The notes: generated by a model not told the origin, from the letters alone. Counted from the stretch's first letter, positions 53,254 through 62,415 are shown. The stretch: DNA of 64,000 nucleotides from an uncultured Lachnospiraceae bacterium (GCA_910588825.1 CAJURF010000004.1:21702-85701); one strand, 5' to 3'. Translations and numbers: made by a program.

Positions 53254-53284
53254 CTCAAAGAAAGACGTGCTTGCCACCCTACGC

Positions 53285-53329
53285 AAAAAAGACCGCTTTC
53301 CCCGTTCATCAGGAAAAGCAGTCTTTTTT
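53285..53329. terminator. Bidirectional terminator between the small gene and rbsB
   Basis: A stem of about 17 pairs (AAAAAAGAC...GCTTTCC with GGAAAAGC...GTCTTTTTT) gives a U-tract on both strands. Confidence 0.85.
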
Positions 53330-53340
53330 ATTTTGCGTTT

Positions 53341-54258
53341 TTATTCCTTTGTAACCAATTCCACCTCTACCGGCAGGGATTTCTCTACCTCTTCTCCGGC
53401 GATGAGCTTGATTGCTGTCTGAATGGCCGTCTCTCCCATAAGGTCTGGTTTCTGGGCAACAGTAGCGGTCATCTTCCCGGCCTTTACTGCATCTACCGCG
53501 TCATCTGTGGCATCAAATCCCACAACTTTGATATCTTTTCCCGTGGCAGCAATAGCCTGCAAAGCTCCCAGTGCCATCTCATCATTGTGGGCAAAGACTC
53601 CCTTGATGGAAGAATCCGACTGAAGGATATTCTCCATAACTGACATTCCCTCCGCCCGGTCAAAGTTTGCAGTCTGGCTGGCTGTTACATCCAGAGCCTC
53701 ATCTGCCGCCTCATGGAACCCGGCGCCTCTGTCAATGGTGGCAGATGCCCCTGGAACTCCCTGAAGCTCCGCGGCCTTAGCGCCCTCACCGATTTGCTCA
53801 ATGAGATATTCGGTAGCCATCTTGGCGCCTGCCACATTGTCAGACGCTATCTGGCAGTCCACTTCCACCCCGTTTACCACACGGTCCACAGAGATCACTT
53901 TGATACCCTGGGAAACGGCATTTTGCACAGCGGGAGCAACCGCGTCAGAGTCAACCGGATTTACAATGAGAACGCTCACATTCCTGGAAATCAAATCTTC
54001 TATGTCATTTTGCTGTTTTGCGCTGTCATCGCTGGCATCTGCCACCGCCAGTTTCACACCTTCTTTTTCTGCCGCTGCCTCGGCACCCTCTGCGAGAGAT
54101 ACGAAAAACGGGTTGTTCAGTGTGGAAACAGAAAGGCCAATGGAACCGTTACCGGTACTTTCTGCTGTCTCTCCCTCGCCGTCAATGGTGATGGCATTAC
54201 ATCCTGCCAGACTAAACATCATACATAATCCTATCATGATACCTGCTATTTTTTTCAT
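53341..54258 (-). CDS. rbsB: Ribose ABC transporter substrate-binding lipoprotein
   Basis: A 305-residue binding protein with a signal peptide and lipobox SLAGC. The mature part matches RbsB: GLSVSTLNNPFFVSLAEGAE, DASDDSAKQQNDIEDLI, VNPVDSDAVAPAV, SVDRVV and AHNDEMALGALQAI. It captures ribose outside the cell for RbsAC. The ATG at 54258 is chosen because the signal peptide begins there and GGAG lies upstream. It is the last gene of the rbsKDACB operon. Confidence 0.93.
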   Translation of the reverse strand: MKKIAGIMIGLCMMFSLAGCNAITIDGEGETAESTGNGSIGLSVSTLNNPFFVSLAEGAEAAAEKEGVKLAVADASDDSAKQQNDIEDLISRNVSVLIVNPVDSDAVAPAVQNAVSQGIKVISVDRVVNGVEVDCQIASDNVAGAKMATEYLIEQIGEGAKAAELQGVPGASATIDRGAGFHEAADEALDVTASQTANFDRAEGMSVMENILQSDSSIKGVFAHNDEMALGALQAIAATGKDIKVVGFDATDDAVDAVKAGKMTATVAQKPDLMGETAIQTAIKLIAGEEVEKSLPVEVELVTKE

Positions 54259-54298
54259 TCCCTGTTTTCTCCTTTTCTTTTCACAACCCATGTTATGG

Positions 54299-55240
54299 CT
54301 ATCTCTTGCGGTCTGATAATACAGCAACCAGGATGACAAGCCCTTTGATCACATCCTGATAGTAAGAGGATACACCCAAAATGTTAAGACCATTATTTAA
54401 CACCGCAATAATCAGCACACCGATAAAGGTTCCATAGATTTTACCGCGGCCGCCGCTCATACTGGTGCCGCCCAGAGCTACTGCCGCAATGGCGTCAAGT
54501 TCATATCCGTCTCCCAGAGTGGGCTGTGCGGAGCCAAGCCTGGACAGCAGAATCAGACCGGATAAGGCTGACATAAAGCCTGAAATAGCGTAAACAGTAA
54601 TCTTTGTCTTGTGGATATCGATACCTGCCAGCTTGGCACATTTCCAGTTGCTCCCGGTGGCATAGACCGCCCGCCCGAATGTGGTCTTATTCAGAAGGAA
54701 ATAAAACCCTGCAAAAATCAAAAGCAGAAGAATTACCGGGATGGGGATACGGTAAAAGTTCCCTCTGCCCACCAGTTTCAGCACAAAACTGTCTCCCAGG
54801 TTGGAGATTGGCTTCCCATCTGTAAAAATCATGGTGGCTCCCCTGAAAACCGTCATGGTAATCAAAGTTGCGATAAACGCCTGGAGTCTTCCCTTTGTCA
54901 CCAGCAGTCCGCTGACTGCTCCCAGGCATGTTCCGATTGCCAGTGCCAGCAGCATGGCAGCCCCTGCAGGGACGCCCCCTGAGATCATTCCTGCACACAG
55001 AGCTGTGCTCAATGCCAGTACAGAACCTACAGACAAGTCAATGGCATCCGTCAGGATTACGCAGGTCATACCAAATGCAATCAGTCCGTTGATGGATGAC
55101 TGGCGGAGCAAGGATAAAAAGTTACTTCCAGTCCTGAATTCAGGACTTACAATACTGATTCCCACAACCAGCAGCGCCAGCGCAATGAGAGCGCCCAGAT
55201 CCTGCATGTGGTCTGTGATTTTCTTTTTATTCATTTCCAT
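54299..55240 (-). CDS. rbsC: Ribose ABC transporter permease
   Basis: A 313-residue permease with about ten hydrophobic segments and the RbsC/AraH signature GMTCVILTDAIDLSVGSVLALS and AVALGGTSMSGGRGKIYGT. It forms the membrane channel with the RbsA ATPase. The ATG overlaps the rbsA stop by one base (TAATG), and GGGAGG lies nine bases upstream. Confidence 0.95.
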   Translation of the reverse strand: MEMNKKKITDHMQDLGALIALALLVVGISIVSPEFRTGSNFLSLLRQSSINGLIAFGMTCVILTDAIDLSVGSVLALSTALCAGMISGGVPAGAAMLLALAIGTCLGAVSGLLVTKGRLQAFIATLITMTVFRGATMIFTDGKPISNLGDSFVLKLVGRGNFYRIPIPVILLLLIFAGFYFLLNKTTFGRAVYATGSNWKCAKLAGIDIHKTKITVYAISGFMSALSGLILLSRLGSAQPTLGDGYELDAIAAVALGGTSMSGGRGKIYGTFIGVLIIAVLNNGLNILGVSSYYQDVIKGLVILVAVLSDRKR

Positions 55241-56724
55241 TAAATTGTACCTCCCGTTGCTAATGTCATGATATTTTCCTGATTTGCTTCTTCTTTATGA
55301 ACAATTCCTCTGACTAACCCCTCGCGGACCACCATCACCCGGTCGCTCATGCCAAGCACTTCCGGAAGTTCAGAGGACACCATAATCACCGCCACTCCTT
55401 TTGCCGCCAGGTCATTAATGATATTGTAAATCTCTTTCTTCGCGCCGATATCCACCCCTCTGGTTGGTTCATCCAGAATGAGAATCTTGGGGTCTGTGTA
55501 TACCCATTTGGCAAATACAACCTTCTGCTGGTTTCCGCCGCTTAAATTATTGCATTCATGGGACGGCCCAAAACACCTGATATGCAGTTCCTCAATCCCC
55601 TTTTGCACCAGATCCCGTTCTTTCTTTTTGTCAAGCACATGATTTTTAGAGATAATAGGCAGATTAGCAAGGGCAATATTTTTCTCAATGCTTTCCTCCA
55701 GCATCAGCCCCTCTACCTTTCTATCCTCTGTGATGAAACCGATCCCATTTTTCATGGCCTGGATCGGGGACTTAATCTGAACCTCCCTGCCGTCAATTTC
55801 AATTCTGCCGGACTCATATGGAAGATTGCCGAAAACTGCCTGCATAATCTCAGTCCTGCCTGCGCCCATAAGGCCGGATACCCCGAGAACTTCCCCTGCT
55901 CTCACTTCAAATTCCACGTTCTCAAACACGCCCTTTTTTGTCAGGCCGCTTACTTTCAGAACTGTCTCACCAATCTTACAGTCACGCTGCGGATACCGTT
56001 CTCCGATTTCACGGCCGATCATCAGCTTGACGATCTCATTCATATTTGTCTCTGGAATATTTCTGGTGCCTACATATGTACCATCCCTAAGCACGCTGAT
56101 TCTGTCGCACAGCTCAAAGATTTCTTCCATTCTGTGGGAAATATATACCATGGACACTCCCGACTTTCTCAGGGACTGGATCACCTCAAACAGCACCACA
56201 GTCTCGCTCTGGGTCAGGGCAGCTGTGGGCTCATCCATGATAATGACTTTCGCATCCACCATAAGAGCCTTACAAATCTCAATCATCTGCTGCTGTCCCA
56301 CAGACAGATTGGACATAACCTCTCCCGGGTCAATGCGCACTCCCAGCCGGCCCAGTGCTTCTTCGGCTTTCTTCCTCATAGCCTTCTGATCACAGAATCC
56401 AAACTTCTTCTTAATCTCCTTGCCCATAAACAGGTTTTCTTCCACTGTCAGGTCAAACAGTACATTCAGCTCCTGGTGGATAAACACGATCCCTGCCTTT
56501 TCTGCCTCCTGGGGATTTTTGTAATTCACTTCTCTGCCATCTACCAAAACGGTGCCCTTGTCTTTCGTGTAGACACCGGTTAAAATCTTCATCAGGGTAG
56601 ATTTTCCGGCTCCGTTCTCTCCCATAAGGGCGTGGACTTCGCCATCTCCCAGAACAAAGCCGGCATCTTTGAGCACCTGATTCGTTCCGAAGGATTTATC
56701 AATTCCCTTCATCTCAATCTGCAT
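55240..56724 (-). CDS. rbsA: Ribose ABC transporter ATPase (tandem)
   Basis: A 494-residue protein with two ABC domains. The first has Walker A GENGAGKST, signature LSVGQQQM and Walker B VIIMDEPTAAL. The second has a degenerate Walker A region (GLMGAGRTE), signature LSGGNQQKV and Walker B ILILDEPTRGVD. This asymmetry is normal for the family. GGGAGG lies seven bases before the ATG at 56724. It powers ribose import with RbsC. Confidence 0.96.
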   Translation of the reverse strand: MQIEMKGIDKSFGTNQVLKDAGFVLGDGEVHALMGENGAGKSTLMKILTGVYTKDKGTVLVDGREVNYKNPQEAEKAGIVFIHQELNVLFDLTVEENLFMGKEIKKKFGFCDQKAMRKKAEEALGRLGVRIDPGEVMSNLSVGQQQMIEICKALMVDAKVIIMDEPTAALTQSETVVLFEVIQSLRKSGVSMVYISHRMEEIFELCDRISVLRDGTYVGTRNIPETNMNEIVKLMIGREIGERYPQRDCKIGETVLKVSGLTKKGVFENVEFEVRAGEVLGVSGLMGAGRTEIMQAVFGNLPYESGRIEIDGREVQIKSPIQAMKNGIGFITEDRKVEGLMLEESIEKNIALANLPIISKNHVLDKKKERDLVQKGIEELHIRCFGPSHECNNLSGGNQQKVVFAKWVYTDPKILILDEPTRGVDIGAKKEIYNIINDLAAKGVAVIMVSSELPEVLGMSDRVMVVREGLVRGIVHKEEANQENIMTLATGGTI

Positions 56725-56745
56725 CTTTTTTCCTCCCCTCAACCT

Positions 56746-57153
56746 TTAAAATAAGCATGCGGACTGCAGGATAATATTTGCATAGGGTGTTGTCTCTCCT
56801 GTTCTGACCACTGCCTTGCATATCCTGGTCTGTGCTTTCAGCTCCACGTGGGATACATACTCCACCTGACAGGGGGCATCCATCTCTTTCACAAGAGCCA
56901 GAATCTCCTGGTGGACATTGGGATTCTGGCTTTTGATCTCCTCTGCCAGAACCACTTTCTCTATCTTCATTTCTTTGACAATTTCCCGCAGTACTTCCAT
57001 GAAAGACGGCACTCCCAGCTTCAGTGCAAGGTCAATGCGCTCCGTCTCATCCGGAATGGGCAGACCGCAGTCCCCCACCGCCAGAGTATCTGTATGCCCC
57101 ATATAGGACAGTACCCTTGAAATATCTGCATTTATAATTCCGTTTTTCTTCAT
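56746..57153 (-). CDS. rbsD: D-ribose pyranase
   Basis: A 135-residue enzyme that interconverts the pyranose and furanose forms of ribose so that ribokinase can use it. The family motifs GHTDTLAVGDCGLPIP and the C-terminal VRTGETTPYANIIL are intact. It lies four bases after rbsK and 21 bases before rbsA. Confidence 0.96.
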   Translation of the reverse strand: MKKNGIINADISRVLSYMGHTDTLAVGDCGLPIPDETERIDLALKLGVPSFMEVLREIVKEMKIEKVVLAEEIKSQNPNVHQEILALVKEMDAPCQVEYVSHVELKAQTRICKAVVRTGETTPYANIILQSACLF

Positions 57154-57157
57154 TTTC

Positions 57158-58048
57158 CTATCTCTCCATCGCTTTCTTCACTTCATCGTAAGAAGGCATT
57201 CCGCCCTGTGCCCCGAATTTCTCTGTGGACAGCCCTGCGGCAGTGTTGGCAAATGCAAGGGCATCTACAATCTCTCTTCCTTCCATAACCGCCACGGCAA
57301 ACGCCCCGTTTAAGGTATCTCCGGCGCCGGTGGTGTCTACCACATTTGCTTTTCTCGCAGGCACAAGAATCACTTCCCCATTCTTCAGGCATGTGCTCAC
57401 TCCCCGGGAGCCCTGGGTGATCACCAGCTTTTCTGGATATTTCTTCATCATCTCGTCAAAAGAAAGCTCTTTGCCAAATAAAATCACTGCCTCGTGCTCA
57501 TTGGGGGTCAGATACGTTACTTTCTCAAGAATTTCCTGCTTTACGGGTCTGGCCGGACCTGGATTCAGCACCGCCTTCACCCCATTTTCCGCACAGAGCT
57601 TTATCACATACTCAACGGTTTCCTGAGCGATCTCATGCTGAAGCAGGACAATCTCACACTCCAGAAGAGAATCTTTTACTTCATTCACATAGTCAATGTC
57701 CACACAGTTGTTGGCACCTGCCACCACAATGATGGTATTATCATGGTCCCCAACCGTAATCATCGCCAGACCTGTGGGCACTCCCGCAACTGTCTTGATG
57801 CACTTTGTCTCAACTCCTGTGTCCTGAAGGTTTTTTACAAGTTCTGCCCCTGCGGCGTCATCTCCCACACATCCGAACATTTCCACCTCTGCCCCAAGCT
57901 TTGCTATTGCCACAGCCTGATTGGCTCCTTTCCCTCCAGGGATGTACTTCAGATCTTCCCCTTTGAGAGTCTCCCCTTTCAGGGGGATTCTCTCTGCTTT
58001 CACCGTCATATCCATGTTGATACTTCCGACTACTCCAATTTTTCCCAT
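57158..58048 (-). CDS. rbsK: Ribokinase
   Basis: A 296-residue PfkB-family kinase that phosphorylates ribose at O5. The N-terminal GSINMDMTVKAERIPLKGET, the GGKGANQAVAIAKLG ribose site and the C-terminal signature DTTGAGDTLNGAFAVAV with the catalytic Asp are all present. GGAGGGG precedes the ATG. It is the first gene of the operon. Confidence 0.96.
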   Translation of the reverse strand: MGKIGVVGSINMDMTVKAERIPLKGETLKGEDLKYIPGGKGANQAVAIAKLGAEVEMFGCVGDDAAGAELVKNLQDTGVETKCIKTVAGVPTGLAMITVGDHDNTIIVVAGANNCVDIDYVNEVKDSLLECEIVLLQHEIAQETVEYVIKLCAENGVKAVLNPGPARPVKQEILEKVTYLTPNEHEAVILFGKELSFDEMMKKYPEKLVITQGSRGVSTCLKNGEVILVPARKANVVDTTGAGDTLNGAFAVAVMEGREIVDALAFANTAAGLSTEKFGAQGGMPSYDEVKKAMER

Positions 58049-58129
58049 GTTTTTTCCCCTCCGTTTCCTGTTCTTTGATTACATTATAAACTTTTATATA
58101 AAATTTTCAATATTATTTTACATATTTTT

Positions 58130-58145
58130 TCGTAAAAATTTACGA
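58130..58145. promoter_or_regulatory. Probable RbsR operator upstream of rbsK
   Basis: A perfect dyad TCGTAAA-AA-TTTACGA lies 82 bases before rbsK, close to several TATAAT-like sequences on the minus strand. Length and symmetry fit a LacI-family site. Confidence 0.55.
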
Positions 58146-58253
58146 TTCGTTTATAATATATAATTATATCACATTTATATTGTGCAATATTTACATATTC
58201 TTTTCTGTCACCCATTTCCCCACTCTATCCCCGTTCACCGCCTCACAGTTTTA

Positions 58254-58271
58254 TATATAAAATTTTATATA
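58254..58271. promoter_or_regulatory. 18-bp A/T palindrome between rbsR and rbsK
   Basis: TATATAAAATTTTATATA is a perfect palindrome. Its first 13 bases (TATATAAAATTTT) recur at 58095-58107, nearer rbsK. The pair could be a second operator set or only A/T-rich promoter DNA. Confidence 0.35.
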
Positions 58272-58297
58272 ATATTTTATATGTAAAAACAAAAAAA

Positions 58298-58323
58298 TAC
58301 CTGCAGCAAACTCACTGCAGATA
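58298..58323 (-). terminator. Terminator after rbsR
   Basis: A 9-bp stem (TATCTGCAG/CTGCAGGTA, one G-U pair) with an 8-base loop is followed on the minus strand by seven T residues. Confidence 0.85.
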
Positions 58324-58330
58324 TCTTGAA

Positions 58331-59374
58331 TCATCTTCCCGACTCTGTCTTTTTGAAGTTTTCTTCTTCACTTTCTCTGATTTCCCTGACACTTCCCCTT
58401 TCCACAAAATCTGTACAGACCTGAATCTTCACCTTTGCCCTGTTGTCTTTATCTGCTGTGGACAGCAGTTCGCGCACTGCCCGGGCCCCCAGCTCCTGCT
58501 TATATACGTGCACTGTGGACAACGGCGGGTCAGAAACCATTCCGTATGCCACATCGTCAAATCCAATCACTGATATATCGCCAGGAACACCATAACCACA
58601 TTCTTTCATCGCCTGCATGCTTCCAATGGCGATCACATCATTATCCGCAAAAAAAGCTGTGGGCACCTCCCTGGTCCTGGCAAGGTACTCTTTCATTTTC
58701 TGATACGCTGTCTCGATTCTGGTTCCAACCACTGCAATATATTCTGGCTCCACCGGAAAACCATATTTGTTCATCACCTGATAATACCCCATTTCCCGGG
58801 ATCTGAAAGCCTGTATCCGAAATTCTCCCCGCAGGTAGCCGATTCTTTTATGGCCCTTTTGAACTAAATATTCCACGGCTTTTGCAGCCGACTCTGTATC
58901 ATTAATCAACACACTGTCAAACCCATACGTATCACTGCGCCCATCCAGCAGTATAATCCGGTTTTTGGCATCTGCATAAGGCTGATAGTCTTCCTCCAGC
59001 ATCTCCGTGCCCAAAAGCACTACCCCGCTCTGCATATCCATCAGAATATCCCCAAGCCGCTCTTTGTAGTCCGGGTCATTCAAATCCATATAGCTGAATA
59101 TAGTCTCATACCCCATAAGTTTAGCCTGATGCTCCACCCCTTCAATCACCGCGGGATGAAAGTGGCTGTCATCGATAATCATCCCGTTTCTTCGGAATAT
59201 CACAAACCGGATCTTTGTAATCTCCTCCTCCACACGATATCCCATTTCCTCAGCAGTTTTTAATATGATTTCAGCGGTCTTTTTATTCACTCCCTTTTTG
59301 CGGTTCAGCGCGTTGGACACTGTAGACATGGAAAATCCGGTTTCCTCACTGATTTTACGAATATTTACTTTCAT
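58331..59374 (-). CDS. rbsR: LacI-family repressor of the ribose operon
   Basis: A 347-residue repressor. The N-terminal helix-turn-helix and hinge (IRKISEETGFSMSTVSNALNRKKGVNKKT) are typical LacI. The periplasmic-binding-protein-like core includes FFADNDVIAIGSMQAM and GDISVIGFDDVAYG. Its position just upstream of rbsKDACB on the same strand, separated by a terminator and palindromic sites, supports the ribose assignment. The effector was not read directly. Confidence 0.9.
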   Translation of the reverse strand: MKVNIRKISEETGFSMSTVSNALNRKKGVNKKTAEIILKTAEEMGYRVEEEITKIRFVIFRRNGMIIDDSHFHPAVIEGVEHQAKLMGYETIFSYMDLNDPDYKERLGDILMDMQSGVVLLGTEMLEEDYQPYADAKNRIILLDGRSDTYGFDSVLINDTESAAKAVEYLVQKGHKRIGYLRGEFRIQAFRSREMGYYQVMNKYGFPVEPEYIAVVGTRIETAYQKMKEYLARTREVPTAFFADNDVIAIGSMQAMKECGYGVPGDISVIGFDDVAYGMVSDPPLSTVHVYKQELGARAVRELLSTADKDNRAKVKIQVCTDFVERGSVREIRESEEENFKKTESGR

Positions 59375-59488
59375 ATTTTTCTACCCTCTCATAAGGAACT
59401 GTATGTAAATATTACAACATATTCCAAAAATTTTAAAGAATAAAATTAAAAAATTTTGTAATTTTTTTTGTTTCCTATACGCCAAAAA

Positions 59489-59530
59489 AACCTTACTGAC
59501 TTCCAGTTTATCCTGGAAATCAGTAAGGTT
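59489..59530 (-). terminator. Terminator after hpf
   Basis: An 18-bp stem with one mismatch (AACCTTACTGA...TTCCAG paired with CTGGAA...CAGTAAGGTT) around a 6-base loop is followed on the minus strand by TTTTT. Confidence 0.9.
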
Positions 59531-59547
59531 CCCGTTATACATACCTA

Positions 59548-60075
59548 TCAGAAATCTGGCTCTATCAGACCATAGGTATTTCCTTTTCTCTTATAAACCA
59601 CATTCACCTGGTCAGTCTCCGCATTATGGAATACAAAGAAATTGTGGCCCAGCAATTCCATCTGCACACAGGCATCTTCCGGATACATGGGTTTGATACC
59701 AAAACGCTTGGTGCGGATAATTTTCACTTCTTCATCTTCATCGTAGTCTTTCTCGATAAATGCCTTCTGGAAATTACCACCCTCCTGCTTCTTGTCCACA
59801 ATCTTATTCTTGTACTTTCTCAACTGCCTCTCAATGACTTCTTCCACCAGGTCGATGGACACGTACATGTCATTGCTGGTCTGTTCAGAACGGATAATAT
59901 TTCCTTTCACCGGGATTGTAACCTCGATCTTCTGTCTTTCCTTTTCCACGCTCAAGGTTACGTGCACTTCCGTATTGGGAGTAAAATAACGTTCCAGCTT
60001 TCCAAGCTTGTCCTGAACTGCTGTCTTCAACCCTTCTGTTACATCAAGATTTTTTCCACTGATAATAAAACGCAT
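59548..60075 (-). CDS. hpf: Ribosome hibernation promoting factor, long form
   Basis: A 175-residue protein that dimerises idle ribosomes. The N-terminal HPF/RaiA domain (about 1-95, RFIISGKNLDVTEGLKTAVQDKLGKLERYF) is joined by a charged linker to the C-terminal dimerisation domain (about 120-175, RTKRFGIKPMYPEDACVQMELLGHNFFVF). The start at 60075 matches the conserved MRFIISGKN beginning, and GGGGG lies nine bases upstream; an ATG twelve codons earlier is less likely. It is a single gene with a strong terminator. Confidence 0.96.
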   Translation of the reverse strand: MRFIISGKNLDVTEGLKTAVQDKLGKLERYFTPNTEVHVTLSVEKERQKIEVTIPVKGNIIRSEQTSNDMYVSIDLVEEVIERQLRKYKNKIVDKKQEGGNFQKAFIEKDYDEDEEVKIIRTKRFGIKPMYPEDACVQMELLGHNFFVFHNAETDQVNVVYKRKGNTYGLIEPDF

Positions 60076-60206
60076 ATTTTCAGGCCCCCTTACATTTATT
60101 TTTGCAGCCATCCAGCTGCTTCTGATGAAACTATTATAACACTCCTGGAAGAATTTTGCATCAATTTTTGGAAATTTCTGAAAAAAATTTTCAAATACTG
60201 TCCGGA

Positions 60207-60980
60207 TTAATCACAGTATTCCAATACTTTTTCAAATTCCAGCGTACCGCCGAAAAGATCCAGTGCACTTCCCACTGTCACATCCAGACGGTTCTTTCCA
60301 TACCGGCGCAGCCGCTCCAAATCCTCATAGCTTCCCACACCTCCGGCATAGGTAACCGGGCGTCCCTTATACTCTGCAAGAATTCCCGCCAGCTCTTGGT
60401 CAATTCCCGCCGCTTTCCCCTCCATGTCCACCGCATGTACCAGGAACTCTGCACAGTTTTCTCCCAGTTCATTCAGCAGTCCCGCATCCACTTTGATATT
60501 GGTAAATTTCTGCCACCGGTCTGTGACAATATAATAGTCCCCGTCCTTTTTCCGGCAGCTTAAATCCAGCACCAGATGCTCCCGTCCCACTTCCTTTGTG
60601 AGTTTTTCCAGATTTTTTTCATTCATATGGCCGTCTTTGAATACATAGGAAGTGACAATCACGTGGCTGGCCCCTTTCTCCAGATACTCCTGTGCATTAT
60701 CTGCACAGATACCGCCGCCTGCCTGCAGTCCTTTGGGATATGCCGCCAGTGCAGCCATTACCTGTGCCCGGGAAACCTCATAATACTGGGAGCCTCTTGG
60801 ATTCAGCATAATCACATGGCCCCCCTGCAGACCCTTTTTCCTATACAATTCTGCAAAAAAAGCCGCATCCTGCTCCGCCACATAATTTTCCACTGCCTGA
60901 CTGTCCCGGTCTTTCAAGCTGCTTCCCACAATCTGTTTCACCCTGCCGTTATGTATATCAATACATGGACGAATCCTCAT
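60207..60980 (-). CDS. hisA: ProFAR isomerase, eukaryote-type HisA (HIS6-like)
   Basis: A 257-residue barrel enzyme for the fourth step of histidine synthesis (Amadori rearrangement of ProFAR). The start RPCIDIHNGRVKQIVGSSL and the blocks GGHVIMLNP, LQAGGGIC, HVIVTSYVFKDG and TYAGGVGSYEDL match the fungal/plant HIS6 branch rather than the usual bacterial HisA (PAIDL..G.CVRL). The first Asp (in CIDI) is the expected catalytic base. No other histidine gene is nearby. It is an orphan and probably came by horizontal transfer. Confidence 0.88.
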   Translation of the reverse strand: MRIRPCIDIHNGRVKQIVGSSLKDRDSQAVENYVAEQDAAFFAELYRKKGLQGGHVIMLNPRGSQYYEVSRAQVMAALAAYPKGLQAGGGICADNAQEYLEKGASHVIVTSYVFKDGHMNEKNLEKLTKEVGREHLVLDLSCRKKDGDYYIVTDRWQKFTNIKVDAGLLNELGENCAEFLVHAVDMEGKAAGIDQELAGILAEYKGRPVTYAGGVGSYEDLERLRRYGKNRLDVTVGSALDLFGGTLEFEKVLEYCD

Positions 60981-61038
60981 TCTCTATCCTCCCCTATCTC
61001 CTGATGTACTCTCGGAATCTCTCTTTCTGCCTGTTCAA

Positions 61039-61070
61039 AAAGGATGGGACGCAATACCGCCCCACCCTTT
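61039..61070 (-). terminator. Terminator after the Asp/Asn-rich lipoprotein gene
   Basis: A 10-bp stem with one mismatch (AAAGGATGGG/CCCACCCTTT) is followed on the minus strand by a run of T residues; T-rich sequence also follows on the plus strand. Confidence 0.75.
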
Positions 61071-61139
61071 TACTTTTACTGAATATTCTCAGAAAACCTC
61101 TGCACCCAGATGCAGCAGACTTTCCAAAAGCACTCTTTC

Positions 61140-61574
61140 TTACTCATTACCTTCTGTTACACTGTTATTATTGCGGCCTTCTTTTGTATCTGCTCCATTA
61201 TCATCGGCCGTATCGTCTGTGGCATCATCCAGAGCATCGTCCACATCATCCCCCAGATCTTCCACGCCTTCGCCGATATCATCCACCACTGAGCCGTCAG
61301 TTCCCGCACCGTTATTATCTGTATTGTCGTCATCTCCGGCAGTTCCGGAACCATTGGCATCGTTGCCGTCAGTCTCGGATTTTCTGTCGTTGGCATTGTC
61401 CGGATCTCCGTCATCCCGGTTGGTGTCCCCGGTATTATCATCTGCCGCATTCTGCTCCGTCTGATCTTTCGCGCCATTGTTGTCATTGGCGTTATCCTTA
61501 TTTGATCCGCAGCCAGTAGCCATGCACAGTACCAGAGTGGCAATTCCACACAACATCAATTTCTTCATTTTCAT
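61140..61574 (-). CDS. Asp/Asn-rich low-complexity lipoprotein
   Basis: A 144-residue secreted protein. A signal peptide ends with the lipobox MATGC (Cys near 22). The rest is extremely rich in Asp, Asn, Gly and Thr, with a short more regular segment (VVDDIGEGVEDLGDDVDDAL) that could be an amphipathic helix. No enzyme motif is present. The acidic tail might bind cations, but that is only suggested by composition. GGAG lies eight bases before the ATG. It is placed between hisA and dapB on the same strand. Confidence 0.8.
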   Translation of the reverse strand: MKMKKLMLCGIATLVLCMATGCGSNKDNANDNNGAKDQTEQNAADDNTGDTNRDDGDPDNANDRKSETDGNDANGSGTAGDDDNTDNNGAGTDGSVVDDIGEGVEDLGDDVDDALDDATDDTADDNGADTKEGRNNNSVTEGNE

Positions 61575-61656
61575 GTTTCATTCTCCTTTTCCTTCGAAAT
61601 CATGTTTATAATATCTTCCTAATTGGAGAATTTTATGCATGAAAAATGTAAATATT

Positions 61657-62415
61657 TTACCCGTCAATCACATCGCTCATATGATAATATCCGGTTTTCT
61701 TTCCAGCCATAAATTTGGCCGCTTCCACTGCACCTTTTCCAAACACAGCCTTGGAATATGCCGTATGGCTGAACGTAACCACCTCGTCCGGTCCTGCGAA
61801 AATCACGTCATGCTCTCCCACAATGGTTCCGCCGCGGACAGCCGACAGACCGATTTCTTTCCCATCTCTGGCTTCCAGTTTCTGACTTCTGTCGTATACA
61901 TAGTGATAGGCATTGCCCATGGCATCATTGAGACTGTCTGCCAGGGCCAGAGCCGTTCCACTGGGTGCGTCCTTTTTCAAACGGTGGTGTTTTTCCACCA
62001 CTTCCATATCAAATCCAGCCCCTGCCAGAACTTTTGCCGCATCCTGAATTAATTTTAACAGGGTATTAATCCCCAGAGACATATTTGCAGACTTTAAAAC
62101 AGCAGTCTTCTTGCTGGCTTCCTCTATCTGCACCAGCTGCTGCTCGCTTAACCCGGTACTGCACAAAACCACTGGCAGCTGATGTTCGATACAATAGTCC
62201 AGCAGACCGTCCAGGGCATCCGGCGCTGAAAAATCAATGACCACGTCCGCTTCCACATCACACTGGCCAATCTCGTTAAATACCGGGTATCCATTATCCT
62301 GGTTATTGATCCTGTCTGCCCCGGCCACAATCACTGCATCCCCGTCGTCTTTTACCAGCCCGCTGATCACCTGGCCCATGTGTCCGTTGCACCCGTTCAT
62401 TATGATTCTTGTCAT
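61657..62415 (-). CDS. dapB: 4-hydroxy-tetrahydrodipicolinate reductase
   Basis: A 252-residue enzyme of lysine and diaminopimelate synthesis that reduces the DapA product with NAD(P)H. The nucleotide motif NGCNGHMGQVI is at the start, the DapB signature EKHHRLKKDAPSGTA is at about 152-166, and the C-terminal region (FSHTAYSKAVFGKGAVEAAKF) is complete. It follows dapA on the same strand; a MITE-like element of 186 bases lies between them. Expression probably depends on the lysine riboswitch upstream of dapA. Confidence 0.96.
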   Translation of the reverse strand: MTRIIMNGCNGHMGQVISGLVKDDGDAVIVAGADRINNQDNGYPVFNEIGQCDVEADVVIDFSAPDALDGLLDYCIEHQLPVVLCSTGLSEQQLVQIEEASKKTAVLKSANMSLGINTLLKLIQDAAKVLAGAGFDMEVVEKHHRLKKDAPSGTALALADSLNDAMGNAYHYVYDRSQKLEARDGKEIGLSAVRGGTIVGEHDVIFAGPDEVVTFSHTAYSKAVFGKGAVEAAKFMAGKKTGYYHMSDVIDG

